Below, piece after piece: positions 7,724-14,457 of a stretch of 19,567 bases of DNA. The notes beneath the pieces are model-generated. The model was not told the DNA's origin. It did no database searches and saw nothing but the letters and a program-made list of their open reading frames with translations. The translations under genes were made by a program, and so were the position numbers. This stretch comes from an uncultured Calothrix sp. Lineage in GTDB: Bacteria; Cyanobacteriota; Cyanobacteriia; Cyanobacteriales; Nostocaceae. The first letter of the stretch is position 1; each line of letters opens with the position of its first letter. The stretch is from positions 1 to 19,567 of the forward strand of contig CAKZYM010000562.1 in assembly GCA_937884685.1 (NCBI GenBank), read 5' to 3'.

Positions 7724-9583
7724 TCACCATTGAGGTGATGTAAGCATCAAATCTAACATTCGCTGTGCTTCCATCGGTCTAGAAAATAAATTTCCTTGAG
7801 CAAAATTACATTTTAAGTCTCTAATTTGGGATAATTGCTCAGAAGTTTCTACACCTTCAGCAATCGCTCTCATTCCCATTGAATGAGCTATACCAATCAT
7901 TGCTGGAACCAAGCCCATATTTTCACGGTTGTTCTGCATTAAATTCAAAAATGATTTATCAATTTTAAGAGTATTCAAAGGAAAACTATGTAAATAACTT
8001 AAAGAAGAATAACCCGTACCAAAGTCATCCATACTTAACCTAATATTTCTTTCTCTGAGTTCTTGAAGGGTTGTTTTCATATCTACACTGTCTTCCATAA
8101 TTACACTTTCTGTAATCTCTAGTTCTAGAAAAGCAGGATTGACTTTAGTTTCATAAATAATTTGGTCAATTTGAGCCAGAAAGTTTGTTTGCAAAAATAA
8201 TTTTGCACTTAAATTGACACTAATGTGCAAAGGTTTTGGAACTGCTGGATGATTTTGCCAAATGCGTAGTTGGTTGCAGGCTGATTTTAAGACCCAGGTA
8301 TCAATAGCATGAATTAAACCTGTTTCTTCAGCCATAGAAATAAATTCTGTTGGCAAAATTAGACCTTTGGTAGGATGTTGCCAACGAACAAGGGCTTCAA
8401 GTCCAATAATTGAACCTGAATTTAGAGATATTATGGGCTGATAGTAAACAATTAATTCTTGCTTGTTTATTGCTCTTCTAAGGTCATTTTCCAACTCCAA
8501 AATTTGGATAGCTTCCCTATGCATCTCCGGGTCAAAAATGTGGAATCTTCCTCTTCCTAATGCTTTTGCGCCATACATAGCTGTATCAGCATCTCTAAGC
8601 AAATACTCAGGCTTTTCGTAATTTACACTACCCCAATTTATGCCTATACTTACATTAACAAATACTTGATTTCTAGATACATTAAAATGTTGACTTAGAG
8701 AATTTAGGATACGTTCTGCGATAGTAGTTACCATTTCAATATTTGAAATGTTCTCTAAAAGAATACCAAATTCATCGCCGCCCAATCGCGCCAAAGTGTC
8801 AAATGGTGTAATAGTATTTTGCAAGCGTTTGGCTATCGCTACTAGTAATTCATCTCCTACTAAATGTCCCAAAGAATCATTAATAATTTTGAAGCGATCG
8901 CAATCAAGAAAAAGCACAGCAAAGTGATAATCAGATTCAAGTTTAGCTCGATTTAATGCTTGTTCTAATCGATTGATAAAAAATACTCTATTAGGTAAAC
9001 CAGTTAAAGCATCACGCAAAGCACTTTCAAGTAGTTTACTTTGTAATTCCTGGCGAGAATGAACTTCTATTTTTAACTTTTCTAAGGTATTCTCAAGTTC
9101 TATTGTACGCTGCTTTACTCTTTCCTCAAGCTGATTATTTAGCTTTAATATTTCTAATTGGGCGTTTCTTAATTGAAGGTGATTTTGCACTCTTATTAAA
9201 ACTTCTGCAAATTCAAACGGTTTAGTAATGTAATCGACTCCTCCGACTTGAAAAGCTCTGACTTTATCAAAAATATCGTCTAATGCACTTATAAAAATAA
9301 TTGGTATCTCAGCAGTTATTTTATTAGCTTTAAAACGCTCGCAAACTTCATATCCATCTATCTCCGGCATCATAATATCAAGTAATATTAAGTCTGGTAA
9401 TTGAGTTTGACAAGCAGTAAAAGCCATTTGCCAATTCAATGCTTTACGAACTTTATATCCAACTCTAGTTAATATTGATGATAAAATCCGCAGATTATCC
9501 GCTGTATCATCAATAATTAAAATATCCTGCTCATCAGAGTTTGATAAGTAATTACCTGTATTTATTCTCATCGATTTCATCAT
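7724..9583 (-). CDS. Receiver-GGDEF-EAL protein (c-di-GMP turnover)
   Basis: A 619-residue cytoplasmic response regulator with c-di-GMP output. The receiver (about 20-140) has D25/D26, phospho-acceptor D69 and K121. A helical linker (about 141-185) is probably a signalling coiled coil. The GGDEF domain has an intact GGDEF at 268-272, the catalytic diguanylate cyclase signature. The allosteric I-site position reads T-P-F-D (259-262) instead of RxxD, so product inhibition is probably absent. The EAL domain has E396-A397-L398, N457, E489, D519/D520 in MDDFGTGYSSL, K540, E576 and Q596, the usual metal-binding and catalytic set for a c-di-GMP phosphodiesterase. Both activities therefore look possible, with phosphorylation perhaps setting the balance. 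Start is ATG at 9583, with ATG at 9580 equally likely. Its receiver is close to that of the downstream kinase. Confidence 0.93.
   Translation of the reverse strand: MMKSMRINTGNYLSNSDEQDILIIDDTADNLRILSSILTRVGYKVRKALNWQMAFTACQTQLPDLILLDIMMPEIDGYEVCERFKANKITAEIPIIFISALDDIFDKVRAFQVGGVDYITKPFEFAEVLIRVQNHLQLRNAQLEILKLNNQLEERVKQRTIELENTLEKLKIEVHSRQELQSKLLESALRDALTGLPNRVFFINRLEQALNRAKLESDYHFAVLFLDCDRFKIINDSLGHLVGDELLVAIAKRLQNTITPFDTLARLGGDEFGILLENISNIEMVTTIAERILNSLSQHFNVSRNQVFVNVSIGINWGSVNYEKPEYLLRDADTAMYGAKALGRGRFHIFDPEMHREAIQILELENDLRRAINKQELIVYYQPIISLNSGSIIGLEALVRWQHPTKGLILPTEFISMAEETGLIHAIDTWVLKSACNQLRIWQNHPAVPKPLHISVNLSAKLFLQTNFLAQIDQIIYETKVNPAFLELEITESVIMEDSVDMKTTLQELRERNIRLSMDDFGTGYSSLSYLHSFPLNTLKIDKSFLNLMQNNRENMGLVPAMIGIAHSMGMRAIAEGVETSEQLSQIRDLKCNFAQGNLFSRPMEAQRMLDLMLTSPQW
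8894..8901. repeat. HIP1 octamer GCGATCGC
   Basis: Highly iterated palindrome typical of cyanobacterial chromosomes; here within the GGDEF-EAL gene. Two others are at 3021-3028 and 14852-14859, also inside genes. Three copies exceed chance in a 19.6-kb AT-rich window and support a cyanobacterial origin. Confidence 0.9.
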
Positions 9584-9668
9584 TTACCCAAGCTATAATT
9601 AAAGGCTAAATTCCTGATTTTTTAACCATCATTGACTTGTTGAAATTTTGAACCAGGAGATTTTCCTA

Positions 9669-9709
9669 CATCTTGCAATCACACCATCTTTTATACTTCT
9701 ACAAGATGG
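9669..9709 (-). promoter_or_regulatory. Competing hairpins upstream of the GGDEF-EAL gene
   Basis: CATCTTG (9669-9675) pairs perfectly with CAAGATG (9702-9708), while CCATCTT (9684-9690) pairs perfectly with AAGATGG (9703-9709). The two stems share one strand and exclude each other. They lie about 85-125 nt upstream of the ATG, where a leader could be. They do not resemble a known c-di-GMP riboswitch that I can recognise. Weak evidence, since a transcription start upstream of this is not shown. Confidence 0.25.
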
Positions 9710-10176
9710 CATCTTACTAAAAAAATTATCATTCACTAGTTTTACTCCAAATAACCCACACACTATTTACTACCAAAAAACAAACTACTCTTAAAGCCTT
9801 AAAAGCAATGAATTTAAACACATTTAGTATCTTAGTATAGTTATATACAGGGTGTTTTGCTGTATAATCCTATCCAAACTCGTATAATCTATTATGTATA
9901 TTAAACTACAAATAGCGCTAAATTAATATCGCCTGCATTGCTTAAGATTTGTTAACAAATGCTTAGGTCAAATATTTATTTTATTTAAAAGTTGAAACGA
10001 TTTTTTTCTCACAACTTTTTATCACTGATGCTTCTTGAGTTTGATATCTATATTTTGGGATTAAAGAAAACTGTCAATCCAGTTTAGAGATAGGAACTTG
10101 AGACTCAAAAATCAAGCTCTGCATAGCATAATTGCTGACAGGTCTATTTTTTGCGTTTAATTGCAGAAAAAATAAA

Positions 10177-10315
10177 TATAGCGTTTCCCAATCTCCACTC
10201 GGTATCTCTAAAAACCTCACCCCCAAACCCTCTTTTTGTTAAGGATAGGGGAGATGAAGCACAGCTTTATCGGGGTGAGGTCAAGGTATACCTCAGTTGC
10301 TGTAGGAACGCTATA
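10177..10315. mobile_element. MITE-like 139-bp inverted-repeat element
   Basis: Ends are TATAGCGTTTCC (10177-10188) and GGAACGCTATA (10305-10315), complementary over 11 positions with one extra T. Inside is a perfect 10-bp inverted repeat ACCTCACCCC (10214-10223) and GGGGTGAGGT (10272-10281), and within that a smaller stem (CCCT 10228-10231 with AGGG 10247-10250). The CCTCACCCCC core resembles a dispersed intergenic repeat common in filamentous cyanobacteria. No transposase is encoded, so it would be non-autonomous. The TA at each end would suit a TA-targeting (IS630/Tc1-like) source, which is inference. Confidence 0.6.
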
Positions 10316-10451
10316 CTAATTGTTTCTTATAGAAAAAATAGGATTTATCTATATGAATCTATAAAGTAATTTGATGAAGAGAGCAAAATACCGATTCTCC
10401 AAAATAGAAATCTGAAGAAATCTTAATTTCTTAATAAAAAAATAAAAATTA

Positions 10452-10490
10452 GCTGTCCTTAATGCAAAAAATTGCGTAAACAAAGACAGC
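10452..10490 (-). terminator. Rho-independent terminator of lepB
   Basis: Read on the minus strand, a GCTGTCTTT/AAGGACAGC stem (one G-U pair) with an inner GCAA/TTGC stem begins 20 nt after the lepB stop. It is followed by TAATTTTTATTTTTTT. The position and T-rich tail fit intrinsic termination; the large loop makes it less than ideal. Confidence 0.6.
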
Positions 10491-10510
10491 AATCATATTT
10501 ATATAGTTAT

Positions 10511-11188
10511 TTACTTAGATTCAATTTTATCTTGCGATGCTTCTTGGTTAGTATAAAGGGGATTTTTATCAATTCCTCCTACTTTGTTAAGAGGCCAAAA
10601 ACGAAGTACAGCTTTACCGATAATGTTTTCACGAGGAACAACACCCCAACAACGACTATCATAGCTACTACCACGGTTGTCTCCTAAAACTAAATAAGAA
10701 CCAGATGGAATAGTCTGGGCTTTAGATAGAAATGGCTGTGTAGCTGCTGAATTACAAACTTCAATCGATGTTTTTTGTAAGCTACCAAGGTAATTTTTCT
10801 CCTGTAGTGGCTCATCGTTTATGTATACTTTGCCACCTCTTAGCTCTACCTTGTCTTCAGGTAAGGCGATTATGCGCTTAATAAAGGCATCTTGGAATTG
10901 CTCTCTTTGTAGCTCTTCCGTAGGAGAAAATACTACAATATCCCCTCGTTGAGGAATAGAAAATTTATAACTTAACTTGTCAACGATTATTTTGTCTGCC
11001 TTCCACTGATTTGGAGTACCGTGCAAAGTGGGTTCCATCGAGCCAGAAGGAATCCAACGAGCTTCAGCAACAAAAGTGCGAATCGAAAGAGCAAGCACGA
11101 TGCTTAATCCGATTGTTTTACCTAATTCAAAAAACCAGGAATTGTCGGGTTGTTGGTGGTCGTGGCGGTCAGACACTGGATTTTGCAT
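10511..11188 (-). CDS. lepB: Signal peptidase I
   Basis: Membrane-bound serine protease that removes signal peptides from proteins exported across the plasma or thylakoid membrane. The 225-residue protein has one N-terminal membrane segment (about residues 22-42), so the catalytic part faces the exoplasmic side. The catalytic Ser/Lys dyad is visible: S50 in IPSGSMEPTL and K104 in FIKRIIALP. Box E, GDNRGSSYDSRCWG, is at 169-182. The segment after the lysine reads LPEDKVE where most family members have LPGDKVE, so a usually conserved glycine is glutamate. ATG at 11188 has no clear ribosome site. The gene is divergent from the dihydroorotase gene and ends in its own terminator. Cyanobacteria often have more than one lepB, and the paralogue type cannot be assigned here. 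Confidence 0.95.
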   Translation of the reverse strand: MQNPVSDRHDHQQPDNSWFFELGKTIGLSIVLALSIRTFVAEARWIPSGSMEPTLHGTPNQWKADKIIVDKLSYKFSIPQRGDIVVFSPTEELQREQFQDAFIKRIIALPEDKVELRGGKVYINDEPLQEKNYLGSLQKTSIEVCNSAATQPFLSKAQTIPSGSYLVLGDNRGSSYDSRCWGVVPRENIIGKAVLRFWPLNKVGGIDKNPLYTNQEASQDKIESK

Positions 11189-11501
11189 GTAATTACTTAA
11201 GTGGAAACGGTTTAGTATGCTCCAAAAATAGACAAGAGTGCTAGGAGACTTTATTTATTTATCTTAACTGTACAAATATGCTGTTAAGAGTTATGTTGTC
11301 ATGTTGACGGGCACCCAGTGAAGATTTTTCCTCCTGAAAAAATTTGAATGGGAATCCTTGAGGCAGTTATTTGTAATTGAATTAAACATTACTTCGTTTT
11401 TAATCACATAAAGTGTCATTACTTTAAGCATTCCATAAGTTTAACTTCAATAAGGATAGCTGCATATCAAATTTACTGTTATTTAAGCCGGGTGTATATT
11501 C
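11189..11501. other. Divergent promoter region lepB / pyrC
   Basis: A 313-bp spacer that must hold promoters for both genes. No convincing -35/-10 pair or known riboswitch is visible. TTTTTC and GAAAAA (11325-11330 and 11336-11341) form a short AT-rich stem around CTCCT. Confidence 0.5.
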
Positions 11502-12821
11502 ATGTCATCTCCTAGTTTACTAATCCGCCGTGCGAGAATTATTTTGCCTTCGGGTGAATTTATTGTTGGGGATGTGCTGACGCGCGATGGTCAAATTATA
11601 AAAGTCTCACCATCAGAGATAGAGGAAACAGTTACCCGTTCTATTGACGCTGATGGGTTAACTTTGTTGCCAGGAGTCATCGACCCACAAGTACATTTTC
11701 GGGAACCAGGGCTAGAACACAAGGAAGACTTATTTACTGCTTCTTGTGCCTGTGCAAAGGGGGGAGTCACTTCATTTTTAGAAATGCCTAACACCCGTCC
11801 TTTGACCATCACTCAAGAAACTTTGAATGATAAGTTACAGCGTGCTGCTAGTAAATGTCTAGTTAATTATGGCTTTTTTATTGGAGCAACTTCAGATAAT
11901 TTGTCTGAATTATTACATGCTAACCCCACTTGTGGAATAAAGATTTTTATGGGGTCGATGCACGGACCTTTGTTAGTAGACCCTCAAGAAATATTAGAAC
12001 CAATATTTGCTAACGGGGAAATTTTAATTGCAGTTCATGCTGAAGACCAGACCAGGTTAAGACAACGTAGAGAAGAATTTGCAAATATTCACGATGTCGC
12101 GATTCACTCCCAGATACAAGACTCGCAAACAGCATTGATAGCAACTCAACGGGCATTAAAACTTTCTAAAAAATATCGTCGCAGGCTACATATTCTTCAT
12201 ATGTCAACAGCAGAGGAAGCAAATTTAATGCGCCAAGAGAAACCAAGTTGGGTGACCTGTGAAGTAACACCCCAACATTTACTCTTAAATACTACTGCTT
12301 ATGAGGAAATAGGCAGTTTCGCGCAGATGAATCCTCCTTTGCGAACATCTCATGATAATGAAGTACTTTGGCAAGCTTTGCTAGATGGGGTAATCGATTT
12401 TATCGCTACAGATCACGCGCCTCATACCTTGGAAGAGAAAAAGCAAGATTATCCAAAAAGTCCTTCCGGAATGCCCGGAGTAGAAACTTCCTTACCTTTA
12501 ATGTTAACTGCCGCAGCCCAAGGACGTTGTACCGTTGCTCAAGTTGTTAATTGGATGTCAACTGCTGTTGCTTCTGCTTATTCTATTCCTAATAAAGGAG
12601 CAATTGCTCCTGGTTACGATGCGGATTTGGTGCTTGTAGATTTGAACTCCCATAAAAAAGTGCAAAAAGAACAACTCGCGACTAAATGCGGTTGGAGTCC
12701 TTTTGAGGGATGGAATCTTACAGGATGGCCTGTAACAACCATTGTTGGTGGTGAAATTGCGTATCATCAAGGTGAGTTAAATACTGAAACTAGAGGTAAA
12801 GCTTTAATTTTTGAGCGCTAA
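11502..12821 (+). CDS. pyrC: Dihydroorotase
   Basis: Cyclic amidohydrolase of pyrimidine synthesis, closing N-carbamoyl-L-aspartate to dihydroorotate. The 439-residue product has the TIM-barrel motifs. The metal site begins IDPQVHFREPG (60-70), where the usual H-x-H is Q63-x-H65. The likely carboxylated lysine is in CGIKIFMGS, and the histidines are in IAVHAED and LHILHMS. The catalytic aspartate is in FIATDHAPH, and GMPGVETSLPLML follows. The Q-x-H form is, to my recollection, shared by a cyanobacterial/Bacteroidetes subgroup annotated as dihydroorotase, so it is not by itself a sign of decay. An allantoinase or inactive subunit-like role is the main alternative. ATG at 11502 lacks a clear ribosome site. 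A strong terminator follows 35 bp after the stop, so it is probably monocistronic. Confidence 0.88.
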   Translation: MSSPSLLIRRARIILPSGEFIVGDVLTRDGQIIKVSPSEIEETVTRSIDADGLTLLPGVIDPQVHFREPGLEHKEDLFTASCACAKGGVTSFLEMPNTRPLTITQETLNDKLQRAASKCLVNYGFFIGATSDNLSELLHANPTCGIKIFMGSMHGPLLVDPQEILEPIFANGEILIAVHAEDQTRLRQRREEFANIHDVAIHSQIQDSQTALIATQRALKLSKKYRRRLHILHMSTAEEANLMRQEKPSWVTCEVTPQHLLLNTTAYEEIGSFAQMNPPLRTSHDNEVLWQALLDGVIDFIATDHAPHTLEEKKQDYPKSPSGMPGVETSLPLMLTAAAQGRCTVAQVVNWMSTAVASAYSIPNKGAIAPGYDADLVLVDLNSHKKVQKEQLATKCGWSPFEGWNLTGWPVTTIVGGEIAYHQGELNTETRGKALIFER

Positions 12822-12856
12822 CACCTAAATACTATTTCAGCTTTTTATCGCGAACG

Positions 12857-12888
12857 AAGCGCTTGTTACTCAACCAAGCGCTTTATTT
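12857..12888 (+). terminator. Rho-independent terminator of pyrC
   Basis: A perfect 9-bp stem AAGCGCTTG / CAAGCGCTT (12857-12865 and 12875-12883) with a 9-nt loop is followed by TATTTGT. It lies 35 bp after the pyrC stop. It could also act, less well, on the minus strand. Confidence 0.75.
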
Positions 12889-13588
12889 GTCTGCAAATAT
12901 TTATCGGAATGTTAAGCAAATATCTTTTGAAGGGCACTAATTAAAAAATTTGAAGTCATCTACAGGTACTAAGAGTATATTTTCGAGGTAACAGAATTGG
13001 CTTTGAAAATAATTAGTCGTTATTTATACTCATATTTTGTTAATTTTCCATATTTACTTCTAAGTAAATATTCTGCGCTCATTTTATTCACTCGTAATAA
13101 TAAATATATATTTTAAGTATTTACTGCATTTGACAAACTAAAAAAATATGGATATCGCAATTGCTTAAAGTATGCAAAACTACTTACTTATAAAACGCTT
13201 ATTTAATCTAATATTTATTTATTTACCCTAAAACATTAGCATTTTCCCTTACGAGCAATCACTCAGGCATATCAACAATAAACGTGTCAAACTAAACACA
13301 ATTTTACAGGGAATAGTTGTTAGGGATGACGTAAATATTATTAAAAAAGCAACTTTCAGAAGTATTGTCTCGGTAAAATACTGAAAAAAATTAGGTTATT
13401 AGATACTTTCTCAGTAGATTAGGGTATCAAGCTCCCTTGTTAAGTTTGGCTTGGTTTGGCATGATACTGACTCAATTGTCTTAAGTAGTATAAAATCAAT
13501 CCTTGAAAAATCAATATGTCTTTCGATTTTGTAAACTATTTAGCAGAAAATAAGGTAATTAGGATTACAATGTGCTGCAATTTTTGTG

Positions 13589-13684
13589 ATGAAAGAGGAA
13601 GTGGTAGATAAAACAGGTAATAAAGAGTTGCTGAAACTATTTGCCATCCTTATATCCGAATGTCCGAGCGCTGCTCCAATTTGA
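13589..13684 (+). CDS. Possible small ORF, 31 codons
   Basis: ATG at 13589 opens a 31-codon frame, MKEEVVDKTGNKELLKLFAI followed by LISECPSAAPI, ending in TGA 12 bp before the tsaE stop on the other strand. The composition is protein-like (amphipathic, charged then hydrophobic) and unlike the AT-rich junk around it. No ribosome site is obvious, and the frame stays open upstream to about 13559. It could be a small gene, a remnant of a longer one, or chance. No function can be proposed. Confidence 0.25.
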   Translation: MKEEVVDKTGNKELLKLFAILISECPSAAPI

Positions 13685-13696
13685 AGGTAATCACTA

Positions 13697-14197
13697 TTAG
13701 CAATTCGGCTCTTCGCTTAAAGCCAGAATTTTCTCATCAAGACTGAAATTAAATGGAATAATTTGTGCAGTACGTCCAGCAGAGTTAACCTCCTCAAGGT
13801 CTTGACTCTTGTTGTCGTTAGCTAAATTTATTGTGAGATAGGCATCTGGCTTATAAGGCAGACGCTGTGCCCATTCGATAGCTACTATTCCTGGCTCAAC
13901 TTCTACACCTTCCCAGTAAGTATCGAGGTTTAACCCTACTATTTCCGCAGTTTCTAAACGATATAAATCCAAATGGTAAAGAGGTAGTCGTGCCCTATTG
14001 TATTCATTAATAATGGTGAACGTAGGACTAACAATTGGTTCATTAATGCCCAAACCTTCACCCAAACCTTGCACTAAAGTTGTTTTGCCCGCTCCTAAAT
14101 CGCCTTCTAGTAGAATTACAGTATTAGCTTTGAGGGTTTGACCTAGAGTAATACCTAAGTTTTGAGTTGCAAGTGCGTCTTTAAGAAAGATTTTCAT
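13697..14197 (-). CDS. tsaE: tRNA t6A-synthesis ATPase TsaE
   Basis: ATPase partner of TsaB/TsaD in making N6-threonylcarbamoyladenosine at position 37 of ANN-decoding tRNAs. The 166-residue protein has the family signature set: Walker A EGDLGAGKTT (31-40), SPTFTIINEY (57-66, switch-like motif), HLDLYRL (75-81) with the conserved Asp, and IVAIEWAQRLP with the Walker B-like Glu and conserved Trp. Length is typical. ATG at 14197 is the only good start, and its upstream region is AT-rich without a clear ribosome site. It lies downstream of yvcK on the same strand, but a strong terminator separates them, so it probably has its own promoter within 14198-14379. Confidence 0.95.
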   Translation of the reverse strand: MKIFLKDALATQNLGITLGQTLKANTVILLEGDLGAGKTTLVQGLGEGLGINEPIVSPTFTIINEYNRARLPLYHLDLYRLETAEIVGLNLDTYWEGVEVEPGIVAIEWAQRLPYKPDAYLTINLANDNKSQDLEEVNSAGRTAQIIPFNFSLDEKILALSEEPNC

Positions 14198-14379
14198 TTT
14201 TTAATTTTTATATGTTGATGGGAAAGTATTGTAGTTTAAAAATTCATTTTCGTAGTAGTCTTAAAGGTTCCTAGACCGCACTGCTAAGTCTCCCAATAAT
14301 TGCGGGAAAAACGAATCCTTCAGAATTTATGTAGCACTATATTTATGCATACAGAATGCGAAAATAACCCTATAAAAGA

Positions 14380-14412
14380 AAAACTACCCGAAAGTTATTT
14401 TCGAGTAGTTTT
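14380..14412 (-). terminator. Strong rho-independent terminator of yvcK
   Basis: A 14-bp stem (14380-14393 with 14399-14412) has a 5-nt loop. In minus-strand RNA the only non-Watson-Crick pair is one G-U. TTTTTCTTTTATA follows on the minus strand (part of that T run is also the end of the stem). It begins 45 bp after the yvcK stop. The best terminator in the window. Confidence 0.88.
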
Positions 14413-14457
14413 CTATCTATCTATTTATTAAAAGAAACATTTTTTGTAAATTTGTCT

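Larger units (their letters stand above)
9584..10510. other. Long non-coding region with repeats and lepB 3' end
   Basis: These 927 bp hold no convincing gene. Contents from left: the upstream leader of the GGDEF-EAL gene with competing inverted repeats (9669-9709), a direct repeat GTATAATC (9862-9869 and 9882-9889), a MITE-like inverted-repeat element (10177-10315), and a hairpin with T-rich tail serving lepB (10452-10490). A 72-codon open frame at 10151-10369 runs through the repeat and is judged non-coding. Confidence 0.6.
12822..13696. other. Convergent non-coding region pyrC / tsaE
   Basis: 875 bp between two converging genes. Apart from the pyrC terminator it holds an inverted repeat GTATCA (13424-13429) / TGATAC (13462-13467) enclosing a TTTGGC direct repeat, and a possible 31-codon ORF near the right end. 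No tRNA or known small RNA was recognised. The long middle part is plain AT-rich DNA. Confidence 0.55.

Noticed and set aside
7724..7742. CACC/GGTG hairpin at the end of the GGDEF-EAL gene as terminator
   Set aside because: Stem is only 4-5 bp, overlaps the stop codon and has no T-run.
10151..10369. 72-codon plus-strand open frame
   Set aside because: It runs through the inverted-repeat element, and its Pro-rich segment is just the translated CCTCACCCCC repeat. No ribosome site.
11680..11712. Dihydroorotase as a decaying pseudogene
   Set aside because: The frame is full length and all other motifs are intact; the Q-x-H change appears to be a subgroup feature.
13516..13611. 31-codon frame with CCNFC motif
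   Set aside because: Overlaps the better 13589 frame, no ribosome site, composition not convincing.
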